Assembly (NCBI GenBank): GCA_017483425.1
Contig: JAFUWM010000213.1
Span: 1-33,519, forward strand
Length of the DNA: 33,519 nt
Direction: 5' to 3'
Source of the DNA: Lachnospiraceae bacterium
Lineage (GTDB): Bacteria > Bacillota > Clostridia > Lachnospirales > Lachnospiraceae
The notes under the pieces were generated by a model, which saw nothing but the letters and a program-made list of their open reading frames with translations, was not told where the DNA came from and made no database searches. The translations under genes and the position numbers were made by a program. Positions 22,686-31,252 of this stretch are shown piece after piece (the first letter of the stretch is position 1; each line of letters starts with the position of its first letter).

Positions 22686-24752
22686 ATGGGGAAGAAGATA
22701 AAAGAAAAAAGAAACAGTTATAAGGGAACGCTGAGGCTGTATGTCAGCTGGCCTCTGATATTATCCCTTTTTCTTGCTGTCTGTGCTGTGGGTATGTTTT
22801 TTATTGATACCAGAGCCGGGATTGCCGCCGCGGCAATGACTGCGGTGTACACAGGGATAGCTTTTGCCATACGTTTCTATAACCGTAAGGCGATAATGAA
22901 CGATATGGTGAATTTTGCCTTAAGCTTCGGGCAGGTTCAGAAGGGTCTCTTAAAAGGGCTTTCACTTCCATATGCGCTGCTGGATGAAGGCGGAAGGTTC
23001 GTATGGTGCAATACTGAATTTCAGAATCTGATGGGCAAGGAACCGCCGTTTGGAAGATCCATCACTTCTTATATTCCCGAGATTACAAAGGATAAGCTTC
23101 CGGAGGACGGAGAGGGTACAGAAGTCAGGTTCTCAGTCAGTGAAAGAGATTTTAAGGCTGATATAAGGCGGACTTCGCTTGATGAGATGGCGCATAGCTC
23201 CCTTATAGTCGATGATTCGGGCTTTACGGGATCGATCATTACGATATTCCTTTATGACGAGACAGAGGTCAATGACCTGAAAAAGCTCAACAGGGATCAG
23301 TCAATAGTTGCGGGCTATATATATATGGATAATTATGACGAGGCGATGGAAAACGTCGAGGAAGTCAGAAGATCGCTGCTTGTGGCTTTGATAGACAGAA
23401 AGATCAAAAAATATTTTGGGGACTATGATGCCGTTGTAAAGAATACGGAGAGAGATAAATATTACATAACCATGAAAAGAGCCTCGTTTGATAAGCTGGT
23501 AGACAATCGGTTTGATATTCTCGAGGATGTAAAGACAGTCAAAGTCGGGAATGAAATGTCAGTCACGCTATCCATGGGATTTGGGCTTGAAACAGGCTCT
23601 CTTACAGAAGATACGGCATATGCCAGAAGCGCTATAGACCTTGCGCTGGGGCGCGGTGGAGATCAGGCTGTAGTTAAGACGATGGACAGGACGGCTTATT
23701 ATGGCGGCAAGAGTATGCAGATGGAGAAGAATACCCGTGTCAAGGCAAGAGTTAAAGCACAGGCGCTTAAGGAGATCATAGAGCAGAAGGAACGGGTCTT
23801 TTGCATGGGACACCAGATCACGGACATAGACACGTTCGGAGCTGCTGTAGGTATCTACAGGGTAACGAAGCAGCTTGAAAAAAAGTGTCATATTGTAATA
23901 AATGATGTGACCCAGTCAATAAAGCCGTTTGTAGACGCGTGTTCTAAGGAACCTGACTTTGATCCGGATATGTTTGTTACGAGCGCGGAGGCCCTGCAGC
24001 TTGCGGACAGCGAAAGTTCGGTCATGGTTGTAGTCGACACGAACAAGCCCTCCATAACAGAATGTCCGGAGCTGCTGCGCAGGATAAGGACAGTGGTCGT
24101 ACTTGACCATCACAGGATCGGCACGGAAACAATAGAGAATGCCACTCTTTCATATATTGAGCCGTACGCGTCAAGCGCCTGTGAGATGGTTGCGGAGATA
24201 CTTCAGTATATATCCGATAATATACGCATAAGGAGCGTCGAAGCGGACAGCCTGTACGCGGGTATGATGATAGATACTAATAATTTCATGACGAAAGCAG
24301 GGGTCAGAACCTTTGAGGCGGCTGCCTTCCTTAAAAGGAGCGGGGCGGATATCACAAGGGTCAGGAAGCTCTTCCGTAACGATATGGATTCCTTTAAAGC
24401 AAGGGCGGAGGTTGTAAGGCAGGCAGAGCTTTTTCATGATAAGTACGCGGTATCCATCTGTGACGGGAATGGGCTCATCAGCCCCACGGTTGTGGGATCG
24501 CAGGCTGCGAATGAATTATTGAATATAAATTCCGTAAAGGCATCTTTCGTGCTTACGGATTATCAGAACCGCATCTATATTTCCGCGAGATCCATAGATG
24601 AGATAAATGTCCAGCTCATAATGGAGAGACTCGGCGGCGGCGGACACATGAACATAGCAGGAGCGCAGTTGACGGATATGTCTCCGGAAAGCGCAAAACA
24701 AAAGCTTAAGGATATAATAGATGAAATGGAAAAGGAAGGAGAGATCGTATAG
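22686..24752 (+). CDS. gdpP: Cyclic-di-AMP phosphodiesterase GdpP
   Basis: GdpP hydrolyses c-di-AMP and so tunes osmotic and wall homeostasis. The 688-aa membrane protein has two N-terminal transmembrane helices (about 18-58), a PAS-type region (about 95-190), a degenerate GGDEF region (about 205-335) and the DHH/DHHA1 catalytic module. Visible are H376, D380 and D382 in the GHQITDIDTFG motif, the DHH motif at 474-476, and GGGGHMNIAG near 652-661. The GGDEF signature is lost, as in the family, so no c-di-GMP synthesis is expected. It follows the YdjC gene by 4 bases and ends flush with rplI, the usual Firmicutes order. Confidence 0.95.
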   Translation: MGKKIKEKRNSYKGTLRLYVSWPLILSLFLAVCAVGMFFIDTRAGIAAAAMTAVYTGIAFAIRFYNRKAIMNDMVNFALSFGQVQKGLLKGLSLPYALLDEGGRFVWCNTEFQNLMGKEPPFGRSITSYIPEITKDKLPEDGEGTEVRFSVSERDFKADIRRTSLDEMAHSSLIVDDSGFTGSIITIFLYDETEVNDLKKLNRDQSIVAGYIYMDNYDEAMENVEEVRRSLLVALIDRKIKKYFGDYDAVVKNTERDKYYITMKRASFDKLVDNRFDILEDVKTVKVGNEMSVTLSMGFGLETGSLTEDTAYARSAIDLALGRGGDQAVVKTMDRTAYYGGKSMQMEKNTRVKARVKAQALKEIIEQKERVFCMGHQITDIDTFGAAVGIYRVTKQLEKKCHIVINDVTQSIKPFVDACSKEPDFDPDMFVTSAEALQLADSESSVMVVVDTNKPSITECPELLRRIRTVVVLDHHRIGTETIENATLSYIEPYASSACEMVAEILQYISDNIRIRSVEADSLYAGMMIDTNNFMTKAGVRTFEAAAFLKRSGADITRVRKLFRNDMDSFKARAEVVRQAELFHDKYAVSICDGNGLISPTVVGSQAANELLNINSVKASFVLTDYQNRIYISARSIDEINVQLIMERLGGGGHMNIAGAQLTDMSPESAKQKLKDIIDEMEKEGEIV

Positions 24753-25202
24753 ATGAAAGTGATATTGCTTGAGGACGTTAAGTCACTCGGAAAAAAAGAT
24801 GATATTGTCGAGGTAAAGGAGGGTTACGCAAGGAACTTTCTTTTTACAAAGAATCTGGGGATACCGGCTGATTCCAGGAATATGAACGATGTAAAGCTCA
24901 GAAAGGCAAGGGAAGCAAAGCTTGCGGCGGAGAAGCTTAAGGAGGCAAAGAACCTTGCGGAGAAGCTTGAAAAAACCAGTGTTACCTGTAAGGTCAAAGC
25001 CGGCAAGGACGGAAAAGTATTCGGCTCCGTGTCCTCTAAGGAGATCGCGGAGGAGATGAAAAAGCAGAACGGTATAGAGGTGGATAAAAAGAAACTCGTT
25101 CTTTCTGAGCCTATAAAGAATCTGGGCACATATAAGGTGAACGTAAAGCTCCATCCCGAGGTTACGGCTTTTCTTACGGTTGATGTGCTGCCTGAAGAGT
25201 AA
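24753..25202 (+). CDS. rplI: 50S ribosomal protein bL9
   Basis: bL9 is a long two-domain protein at the L1 stalk base. The 149-aa product has the N-terminal domain MKVILLEDVKSLGKKDDIVEVKEGYARNFLF, a long charged helix (about 45-75), and the C-terminal domain with the GKDGKVFGSVSS loop. Length is normal. The ATG at 24753 directly follows the gdpP stop, with GGAAGGAG inside gdpP. dnaB starts 8 bases later. Confidence 0.97.
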   Translation: MKVILLEDVKSLGKKDDIVEVKEGYARNFLFTKNLGIPADSRNMNDVKLRKAREAKLAAEKLKEAKNLAEKLEKTSVTCKVKAGKDGKVFGSVSSKEIAEEMKKQNGIEVDKKKLVLSEPIKNLGTYKVNVKLHPEVTAFLTVDVLPEE

Positions 25203-25210
25203 AGGAAGCT

Positions 25211-26563
25211 ATGCCGGTAGATGAAAATACGATAAAAAGAATACCGCCGCATTCCTCGGAGGCGGAGCGCTCTGTGATCGGCTCCATGCTTTATGACGAT
25301 ACCAGGGAGGCTATATTTACTGCTACGGAGATACTGACAAGGAGCGATTTCTATGAGGAGAGGTACGGGCTGCTCTTTGAAGTTATAGTTGAACTCTTTA
25401 ATGAGCAAAAGCCGGCAGATTCAGTGATGATCCAGGAGAAGCTTCGTGAAAAAGGAGCTCCTGCCGAGATCACAAACCCTGTATTCCTTGCCGAAATAGT
25501 TGATTCGGTACCTACGGCTGCGAATGTGAGGTATTACGCGGAGATAGTCAGGGAAAAAGCCCTGCTGAGAGCAATAGTAAGAGTTAATTCGGATATTGAG
25601 AACGATTGCTACAGAGGGGATAGGGATACAGCGGATATTCTGGAGGATACCGAGAAACGGATATTTGACCTTGTGCAAAACCGCGGAAGATCCCAGATAA
25701 AGCCGATCAAGGAGATAGTAATAGATGCCCTCCAGCATATACAGGATGTAGCAAAGGCCGAATCAAAGATTACGGGTATCCCCTCGGGGTTTGAGGATCT
25801 GGATGATAAGACAGCGGGGTTCCAGAAATCCGATCTTATACTCATAGCCGCCAGACCCTCAATGGGAAAAACGGCGCTGGTGCTGAATATAGCGCAATAT
25901 GCCTGTTTTAAGAGAGACTATCACTGCCTCTTTTTTTCACTGGAGATGTCAAAGGAGCAGCTGGTTAACAGGCTGCTTGCGATGGAATCAAGAGTTGATT
26001 CGCAAAATATAAGAATTGGACATTTAAATGATGACGAGTGGCGTGGTATTATAGAAAGTGCGGGAATCATCGGGATGTCCAACCTTGCGATAGATGATAC
26101 GGCCGCGATAACTGTAGCGGAGATGCGCTCCAAATGCAGGAGATATAAGATCGAACACGGACTTGATATGGTCATTATAGATTATCTTCAGCTTATGAGC
26201 GGCCGGGGATCCGGGAGAAATGAAGTATCAAGACAGCAGGAGATATCGGATATATCAAGGAGCCTGAAAGCTCTTGCCCGTGAGCTTGAATGTCCGGTAC
26301 TGGCGCTTTCACAGCTTTCCCGTGAGGTTGAGAAAAGGCCTGATCATCGTCCTATGCTGTCAGATCTTAGAGAATCTGGGGCTATCGAACAGGACGCAGA
26401 TGTGGTAATGTTTATATACAGGGATGACTACTATAATGAAGACTCGGAGCGAAAGGGAGTTGCGGATGTGATCCTTGCCAAGCAGCGAAACGGCTCTATA
26501 GGAACTGTAAGCCTCGCGTGGATTGCACAGCTTACAAAGTTTGAATCATTGGTAAAAGAGTGA
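25211..26563 (+). CDS. dnaB: Replicative DNA helicase
   Basis: DnaB is the hexameric helicase that unwinds DNA at replication forks. The 450-aa product has the N-terminal DnaB domain (PPHSSEAERSVIGSML, about 10-110), a linker helix, and the RecA-like C-terminal domain. The Walker A motif is ARPSMGKTA at 214-222, Walker B is VIIDYLQLM near 320, and the arginine-finger region SQLSREVEKR is near 370. Start ATG 25211 has AAAGGAAG upstream. The stop overlaps the upstream end of the MecA-like gene region. Confidence 0.97.
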   Translation: MPVDENTIKRIPPHSSEAERSVIGSMLYDDTREAIFTATEILTRSDFYEERYGLLFEVIVELFNEQKPADSVMIQEKLREKGAPAEITNPVFLAEIVDSVPTAANVRYYAEIVREKALLRAIVRVNSDIENDCYRGDRDTADILEDTEKRIFDLVQNRGRSQIKPIKEIVIDALQHIQDVAKAESKITGIPSGFEDLDDKTAGFQKSDLILIAARPSMGKTALVLNIAQYACFKRDYHCLFFSLEMSKEQLVNRLLAMESRVDSQNIRIGHLNDDEWRGIIESAGIIGMSNLAIDDTAAITVAEMRSKCRRYKIEHGLDMVIIDYLQLMSGRGSGRNEVSRQQEISDISRSLKALARELECPVLALSQLSREVEKRPDHRPMLSDLRESGAIEQDADVVMFIYRDDYYNEDSERKGVADVILAKQRNGSIGTVSLAWIAQLTKFESLVKE

Positions 26564-26568
26564 CAGTC

Positions 26569-27363
26569 ATGAAAATTGAAAAGGTAAACGAAAGACAGAT
26601 CAGATGCACATTGACCAAAAACGACCTCACCTCGAGAAATCTCAAGATGAGTGAATTGGCGTACGGCACGGATAAGGCAAAAAATCTCTTTAAGGATATG
26701 ATGCGTGAAGCATATCACAGATTTGGTTTTGAGGTGGAGGATATTCCTCTGATGATAGAAGCGATCCCCATTTCAAATGATGCCATCGTGCTTGTGATCA
26801 CGAAAGTGGAAGATCCTGAGGAGCTTGATACCAGATTTTCCAAATTTGCGCCTTCACTCAGCGATACTCCGGTACAGGAGCCGGCAAAAATAAAGGATCC
26901 CGGTAATGCGGACGACATTATAGATCTTTTTAAGAAGCTTAAAGAGCAGGTCGAGGACGCAAGGGCTGCATTGACCGCGAGTGATTCCGGAGATTCTATC
27001 ACAACCAGCAGGAAGATCGGATCGGCGGATGCCGGAACGGAGCGCGAGGTTAAGATTACGATCCAGGTCGACCTTACCAAACTGTATTCCTTTGATGATC
27101 TTGACAATGTGATAAGGGTGTCCAAAATACTCAAGGGAATCTACCATGGTGAGAATACGCTATACAAAAATCCGGATACCGGCAGATACTATCTTCTGCT
27201 CAGAAAATCAGACCATACTCCCGAAGTGTTTAATAAGGTCTGTAATATAATCACAGAATACGGACATATGGAAGAATGCACCTCGGCCGTGGAAGGGCGC
27301 ATAAAGGAGCATTATGAGATCATAGTACAAAGCTACGCTATGGAGAAGCTCTCGATAATATAG
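26569..27363 (+). CDS. mecA: MecA-like adaptor protein
   Basis: MecA adaptors bring substrates to the ClpC-ClpP protease. The 264-aa protein starts like MecA (MKIEKVNERQIRC), has an acidic middle linker, and a C-terminal domain (about 150-264) with the ITIQVDLTKLYSFDDLDNVIRVSK segment that resembles the ClpC-binding fold. I chose ATG 26569, just after the dnaB stop, because its N-terminus matches MecA; a GTG at 26560 in the same frame is the alternative. Its partner ClpC is not in this window, but ClpP is. The gene is probably co-transcribed with dnaB. Confidence 0.85.
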   Translation: MKIEKVNERQIRCTLTKNDLTSRNLKMSELAYGTDKAKNLFKDMMREAYHRFGFEVEDIPLMIEAIPISNDAIVLVITKVEDPEELDTRFSKFAPSLSDTPVQEPAKIKDPGNADDIIDLFKKLKEQVEDARAALTASDSGDSITTSRKIGSADAGTEREVKITIQVDLTKLYSFDDLDNVIRVSKILKGIYHGENTLYKNPDTGRYYLLLRKSDHTPEVFNKVCNIITEYGHMEECTSAVEGRIKEHYEIIVQSYAMEKLSII

Positions 27364-27367
27364 TCTC

Positions 27368-27396
27368 TTGTAAAATGTATACAATTATTGTAGAAT
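27368..27396 (+). promoter_or_regulatory. Promoter of the ferredoxin gene
   Basis: TTGTAA (27368-27373) and TAGAAT (27391-27396) have a 17-bp spacer, with TG just before the -10. The message would have a leader of about 60 nt. Confidence 0.65.
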
Positions 27397-27463
27397 ATTC
27401 AGTACGTTGACTAAGAAGCAAAAATCCCATTGCTTCGTGAAATATATTAAGGAGGAATGTAAA

Positions 27464-27634
27464 ATGGCTCACGTTATTAATGATTCATGCATAAGCTGCG
27501 GTGCTTGTGCAGCGCAGTGCCCTGTAAACGCTATCTCAGAGGGCGACGGCAAGTATGAGGTTGATGCAGCTACCTGTATAGACTGCGGCGCATGCGAGGC
27601 AGGCTGTCCAGTAGGCGCGATCGTAACAGAGTAA
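27464..27634 (+). CDS. 2[4Fe-4S] ferredoxin
   Basis: This 56-aa protein is a clostridial-type ferredoxin carrying two [4Fe-4S] clusters. The eight cysteines are C9, C12, C15, C19 and C38, C41, C44, C48, with the last of each set followed by Pro. It is a low-potential electron carrier and a plausible acceptor for the Bcd-Etf complex encoded earlier. I chose ATG 27464, with AAGGAGG 8 bases upstream, over an upstream in-frame start at 27407 that would include the ribosome binding site. It has its own promoter and terminator. Confidence 0.96.
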   Translation: MAHVINDSCISCGACAAQCPVNAISEGDGKYEVDAATCIDCGACEAGCPVGAIVTE

Positions 27635-27660
27635 GGATTGCTTAGAACCTTGTAAGTATT

Positions 27661-27698
27661 AGGGGACGTACTTTTCAAGTACGTCCCCTTTTCTTTTT
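27661..27698 (+). terminator. Intrinsic terminator after ferredoxin
   Basis: AGGGGACGTACTT (27661-27673) pairs perfectly with AAGTACGTCCCCT (27677-27689) around TTC and is followed by a long T-run. Confidence 0.92.
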
Positions 27699-27736
27699 CC
27701 ACATAATAAACGTTTTTAACAAAATTTTAAAAGGTC

Positions 27737-27765
27737 TTGAAATACGCTCAAGATGCGTATATAGT
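27737..27765 (+). promoter_or_regulatory. Promoter in the ferredoxin downstream region
   Basis: TTGAAA (27737-27742) and TATAGT (27760-27765) have a 17-bp spacer. No convincing gene starts directly downstream, so it probably drives a short RNA or a long leader. Confidence 0.65.
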
Positions 27766-27771
27766 TCATTA

Positions 27772-27897
27772 TCGTAGAGCGATCGGAAATCTTAATGCAG
27801 ACAGGAGGTGACCGGTCAAAATATAAAAGGGAATTTTTTCAGGATGGTATTTCAGACATCATCCGAGAACCCCTGAAAAGGGGTGTCAGTTTTTTTC
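27772..27897 (+). ncRNA. Candidate small RNA or leader transcript
   Basis: A good promoter starts transcription near 27772, and a hairpin with a T-run (27869-27897) ends it after about 126 nt. Inside are the self-complementary GACCGGTC and an imperfect GGATG/CATCC hairpin. An ATG-started frame from 27795 reads through the terminator and into the next gene, so it is unlikely to be coding. I cannot match it to a known riboswitch, 6S, tmRNA or SRP RNA. Beyond 27897 the region holds a perfect hairpin (27899-27915), an A/T-rich stretch with an 8-bp inverted repeat, and a weak promoter before the 73-aa gene. Confidence 0.5.
27869..27897 (+). terminator. Terminator of the candidate small RNA
   Basis: ACCCCT (27869-27874) and AGGGGT (27879-27884) form a GAAA tetraloop hairpin, followed after 5 bases by seven T residues. 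The spacing to the T-run is a little long. Confidence 0.6.
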
Positions 27898-27898
27898 C

Positions 27899-27915
27899 AT
27901 ACGGCGCAGCCGTAT
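27899..27915. repeat. Short perfect hairpin
   Basis: ATACGGC (27899-27905) and GCCGTAT (27909-27915) pair around a GCA loop. There is no T-run after it; its role is unknown. Confidence 0.5.
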
Positions 27916-27971
27916 CTGAACCTTCCCTTAAAGTTTTTCCAGATATAAATGCAATTTTTCTTTCAAGTTTT

Positions 27972-28000
27972 TTCATTGCATTATCCGGTCGCACTATAAT
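27972..28000 (+). promoter_or_regulatory. Possible promoter of the 73-aa gene
   Basis: A perfect TATAAT (27995-28000) lies 17 bp after TTCATT (27972-27977), a poor -35. It is about 70 bp ahead of the start codon. Confidence 0.4.
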
Positions 28001-28068
28001 TCCAGCCGGGGTGCGGATATATCACAGATCTCCATATGGCCGGAAAAAAATTGAAAAGGAGATTTTAT

Positions 28069-28290
28069 ATGAAAACAAGCAGAAGACGGGATGATACTGA
28101 TGCTGAACTTATGATGATGCTTGCGAAGTATCAGGCAAGCGGTGTGCCGATCTATTTTGAGGATCGCCCGTGTACGCCGCAGGAAGTCGTGAATATCATG
28201 ATGGTGAAAGAGAATGAAGTATATATGCCGGATTATGTGACAGATAAGCATAACAATGTAGTTCAGATAAGGTATGATCACGTGAAATGA
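28069..28290 (+). CDS. Hypothetical protein, 73 aa
   Basis: I do not know the function. The start at ATG 28069 has AAAAGGAG 8 bases upstream, better than the earlier in-frame ATG at 28036. The product is soluble and has a basic N-terminus, a helical segment with repeated Met/Leu (ELMMMLAKYQASG), a Cys-Pro pair at about residues 32-36, and a C-terminal part rich in Tyr, Asp and Val that ends in IRYDHVK. It looks like a small, compact, conserved domain. It lies between two non-coding structured stretches and has no partner gene next to it on the same transcript. Confidence 0.75.
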   Translation: MKTSRRRDDTDAELMMMLAKYQASGVPIYFEDRPCTPQEVVNIMMVKENEVYMPDYVTDKHNNVVQIRYDHVK

Positions 28291-28305
28291 GCATATCGCT
28301 TTGCA

Positions 28306-28386
28306 GACTGGCTTCCGACGGCAGAACATATCTGTGACAGGGCGTCCCGAAAACTTTTGCAACGGATAAAGGCTGTCGGAAGTCAA
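28306..28386 (+). ncRNA. Structured intergenic RNA candidate
   Basis: CTTCCGACGGC (28312-28322) pairs with GCTGTCGGAAG (28372-28382), one wobble, and the stem extends outward by about three pairs. Inside it, TATCTGT (about 28329-28335) can pair with ACGGATA, and GGG/CCC forms a small inner hairpin. No T-run follows, so it is not an ordinary terminator. It lies between the 73-aa gene and the GH18 promoter and may be an mRNA 3' end structure or an independent RNA. Confidence 0.45.
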
Positions 28387-28389
28387 TGT

Positions 28390-28418
28390 TTGCAAGTTGA
28401 CATAAGGTATGCTAAAAT
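28390..28418 (+). promoter_or_regulatory. Promoter of the GH18 gene
   Basis: TTGCAA (28390-28395) and TAAAAT (28413-28418) have a 17-bp spacer, with an extended TGC before the -10. A TTGACA at 28397-28402 has unsuitable spacing. Confidence 0.65.
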
Positions 28419-28455
28419 CAAGTATTAATGCTTTGAGATCAAAGGAATATTTTGA

Positions 28456-30180
28456 ATGCTTGAAACCCGGGAAACCCTAAAAAGGAAAAGAAACAGAGCG
28501 AGGAAATACGAACGGGATGATGCCCGCAGACACAGAGGAAACAATATTCCCCTGATAATGGCAGGTCTGGTTGTCGCAGCCATAGCGATAGTCTTGCTTG
28601 GCAACGGGCTTATCAAGGAGTTCGGGAGTTCAAGGGAAAGAGCGGATCTGTCAGAATATCTGGGGATAAGCGGTGACGGAGAGACTGTACTTATCATAGA
28701 CGGAGAGACATCAGAGGAAAAAGCCGTTATCCAGAACGGAAATGTGTATATTCCGATGCAGCTCGCAAATCAGTTTTATGATAATTTTTATTATGACAGT
28801 CTTGAAGGGCATCTCCTTGTGACGGGAGCTACAAAGACTACAGAGGGAATTGAGGGTACAGACTATATTCCCGGGGAAACGGTTTATGTTTCGCTTTCAT
28901 TTCTAAGCAGGTTCGTGCCTCTGAATTATGAAGAATATGCCGATCCCTCCAGAGTGGACATTGTAACGCGGTCTGTATCGGTAACAACGGCGGAGACAGA
29001 CGAAGATATAAAAATGAGGGTTTCTGCCGATAAGCAGTCGCCGATTCTCATGGATATCGATAAAGGAGAGACTGTCAGGATAACGGAGGAAAACGACGAT
29101 TGGGCGGAAATAAGATACCGGGCTGTCACGGGGTATGTCGAAAGCAAAGGACTTACCGGAGAAAGAAATACCTCGGAGATAACGCTTACCGGTGGGAATG
29201 AGGCGGATCAGCAGTATCTGAGGCATATAAGGGATCATAAAATTGTGCTTGGATTCCATAATGTTGCGGTAGCTGATGCGAACTCTTATCTTGAAGAAGC
29301 TGCCTCCCAGACTAAGGGTATGAACGTGGTAGCGCCCACCTGGTTTGCTCTGTCAGATAATGAAGGAAACATCTCAGATATCGCGAGTCCTGATTATGTC
29401 GGAAAAGCGCACGAACTCGGATATGAAGTGTGGGGCGTGATAGATAATTTTACAAATGCTGTCGATACCAATGAAGTGCTTGCCCGTACATCAAAGAGAC
29501 TGATACTGGAGCAGAATGTGATCAGCTTAGCTACAGCATACGGTCTGGATGGCATTAATATCGACTTTGAGCAGCTTGCGGGAGAAACCGGCGATGATTT
29601 TGCGCAGTTTTTGAGAGAGCTTTCCATACTTACAAGGGCTGATAATATTGTATTATCAGTGGATAATTACGTGCCTCAGGATTATACGGATTTCTACAGG
29701 CGGGATATACAGGGAAGAGTAGCGGATTATGTGATAATCATGGGATATGATGAGCATACCGCAGCCTCTCAGGAGGCAGGGTCTGTCGCGTCGTTGGGCT
29801 TTGTGACGCAGGGTATCGAAGATACGCTTAAAGAGGTACCTGCGGCGCAGGTTATAAATGCCATTCCTTTCTACACCAGGAAATGGGCTTATGAAGGAGG
29901 AACATTGTCCTGTGAAAGCCTCGGGATGAGAGATGCGCAGGCTTTTATTGCGGATAACGGGGCACAGACCGTATGGGATGCTGATGCATGCCAGAATTAT
30001 GCGTCGTTTGAAAAAGACGGAGTGCTCTACAGCATCTGGCTTGAAGACAGCGAGAGCATTTCTTCAAAGCTGGCGGTAATGACAGCGCACGATCTGGGAG
30101 GGCTGGCCTGCTGGAAGCTTACGCAGGAAACGCCTGATATATGGGATACGATTACGGCTTATTATCCGTCCGGAAACTGA
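28456..30180 (+). CDS. Membrane-anchored GH18 glycosidase with SH3 domain
   Basis: This 574-aa protein has a very basic N-terminus and one membrane segment (about 32-52), so it is anchored with the bulk outside. Next come a copper-amine-oxidase-like N-terminal domain (about 75-175), an SH3-type domain (about 180-235), and a glycoside hydrolase 18 domain (about 255-570). The catalytic strand is DGINIDFE at 365-372 with Glu372 as acid; a related motif is typical of SleL/YaaH spore-cortex enzymes. It probably hydrolyses N-acetylglucosamine bonds in peptidoglycan. ATG 28456 has AAAGGA 9 bases upstream. It is the first gene of a run with sua5, rpiB, the deaminase and the SleB-like gene. Confidence 0.87.
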   Translation: MLETRETLKRKRNRARKYERDDARRHRGNNIPLIMAGLVVAAIAIVLLGNGLIKEFGSSRERADLSEYLGISGDGETVLIIDGETSEEKAVIQNGNVYIPMQLANQFYDNFYYDSLEGHLLVTGATKTTEGIEGTDYIPGETVYVSLSFLSRFVPLNYEEYADPSRVDIVTRSVSVTTAETDEDIKMRVSADKQSPILMDIDKGETVRITEENDDWAEIRYRAVTGYVESKGLTGERNTSEITLTGGNEADQQYLRHIRDHKIVLGFHNVAVADANSYLEEAASQTKGMNVVAPTWFALSDNEGNISDIASPDYVGKAHELGYEVWGVIDNFTNAVDTNEVLARTSKRLILEQNVISLATAYGLDGINIDFEQLAGETGDDFAQFLRELSILTRADNIVLSVDNYVPQDYTDFYRRDIQGRVADYVIIMGYDEHTAASQEAGSVASLGFVTQGIEDTLKEVPAAQVINAIPFYTRKWAYEGGTLSCESLGMRDAQAFIADNGAQTVWDADACQNYASFEKDGVLYSIWLEDSESISSKLAVMTAHDLGGLACWKLTQETPDIWDTITAYYPSGN

Positions 30181-30187
30181 GACGATC

Positions 30188-31240
30188 ATGAAAACGAGGG
30201 TGGTAAAGGCCTTTGGAGACCCTGAGCAGGACAGGGAGATAATGGAGGAGGCAGGAGAGATCATAAGATCCGGCGGACTGGTAGCAATACCTACCGAAAC
30301 GGTATACGGTCTGGCGGGAGATGCTTTTAATCCGGATTCATCCAGAAAGATATATGAGGCGAAGGGGCGACCTTCTGATAATCCGCTGATCGTGCATATT
30401 GCGAGGCTTGACGATATTAACGCGGTGGCGGAGGATATCCCGGAAGCAGCCTTTAAGCTTGCAGAGAGATTCTGGCCCGGACCTTTGACCATGATCCTTA
30501 AAAAAAAAGAAACCGTACCGTATGAGACTACAGGCGGACTTGATACGGTAGCCGTCCGGTTTCCGGTAAATAAGATCGCGCAGGAGTTTATAACGGCCTC
30601 GGGCGGGTTTATAGCGGCTCCTTCTGCCAATGTTTCGGGAAGACCAAGCTGTACGAAAGCATCCCATTGCGTGGAAGACCTTGACGGCAGGATTGAGATG
30701 ATAATCGACGGAGGAGAGGTTGGTATAGGCCTCGAGTCAACTATAGTTGATCTTACCGAAGAAACGCCATGTATTCTGAGGCAGGGTTATATTAACGAAG
30801 CGATGCTGAAAGACACACTTGGAACCGTAGGCAGGGAAGCAGCAGACAGCGAGCATCCTAAGGCTCCGGGGATGAAATACAGACACTATGCCCCTAAGGG
30901 TAAGCTTACGATAGTAAAAGGAAAAGCCTCAGATGTAGCACGCAGGATAAATGAGCTTGTCAGGGAGCATGAGGGCAGATCTGAAAAAACTGCCGTGATC
31001 TCCTCACATGAGCATATGTCAATGTATAAAGACTGTCGCAGCCTTGTCTGTGATATCGGAAGCCTGCAGGACGAGGATATGATAGCGCACCGGCTCTTTG
31101 CTCTTTTGAGGGAGCTGGACGACAAGGAAGCAGAGTATATTTACAGTGAAAGCTTTGATACCCCGAGGCTTGGAGAAGCGATAATGGACAGGCTTTACAG
31201 GGCAGCGGGACATAGCATAATATATGCAGGAGACCATTAA
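30188..31240 (+). CDS. L-threonylcarbamoyladenylate synthase (Sua5)
   Basis: The enzyme makes threonylcarbamoyl-AMP, the first step of the t6A modification of tRNAs that read ANN codons. The 350-aa product has the YrdC domain (about 10-205), with the IPTETVYGLAGDAF segment, KGRPSDNPLIVHI, and the PSANVSGRPS loop, and the C-terminal Sua5 domain (about 225-345), which marks it as the long Sua5 type rather than the short TsaC. It follows the GH18 gene by 7 bases and is probably co-transcribed, though the functions are unrelated. The start ATG 30188 has a weak SD. Confidence 0.95.
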   Translation: MKTRVVKAFGDPEQDREIMEEAGEIIRSGGLVAIPTETVYGLAGDAFNPDSSRKIYEAKGRPSDNPLIVHIARLDDINAVAEDIPEAAFKLAERFWPGPLTMILKKKETVPYETTGGLDTVAVRFPVNKIAQEFITASGGFIAAPSANVSGRPSCTKASHCVEDLDGRIEMIIDGGEVGIGLESTIVDLTEETPCILRQGYINEAMLKDTLGTVGREAADSEHPKAPGMKYRHYAPKGKLTIVKGKASDVARRINELVREHEGRSEKTAVISSHEHMSMYKDCRSLVCDIGSLQDEDMIAHRLFALLRELDDKEAEYIYSESFDTPRLGEAIMDRLYRAAGHSIIYAGDH

Positions 31241-31252
31241 GGAGGTTTTGAA

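Noticed and set aside
27795..28094. A 99-codon plus-strand frame through the non-coding stretch
   Set aside because: It has no proper ribosome binding site, translates through a terminator hairpin and T-run, and overlaps the better-supported start of the 73-aa gene.
27994..28395. A 133-codon minus-strand frame opposite the 73-aa gene
   Set aside because: Its composition (runs of His, Ile, Phe) is typical of a reverse-strand shadow, and it has no ribosome binding site or promoter.
28397..28418. TTGACA with TAAAAT before the GH18 gene
   Set aside because: The spacer is only 10 bp; TTGCAA at 28390 with the same -10 has the proper 17-bp spacing.
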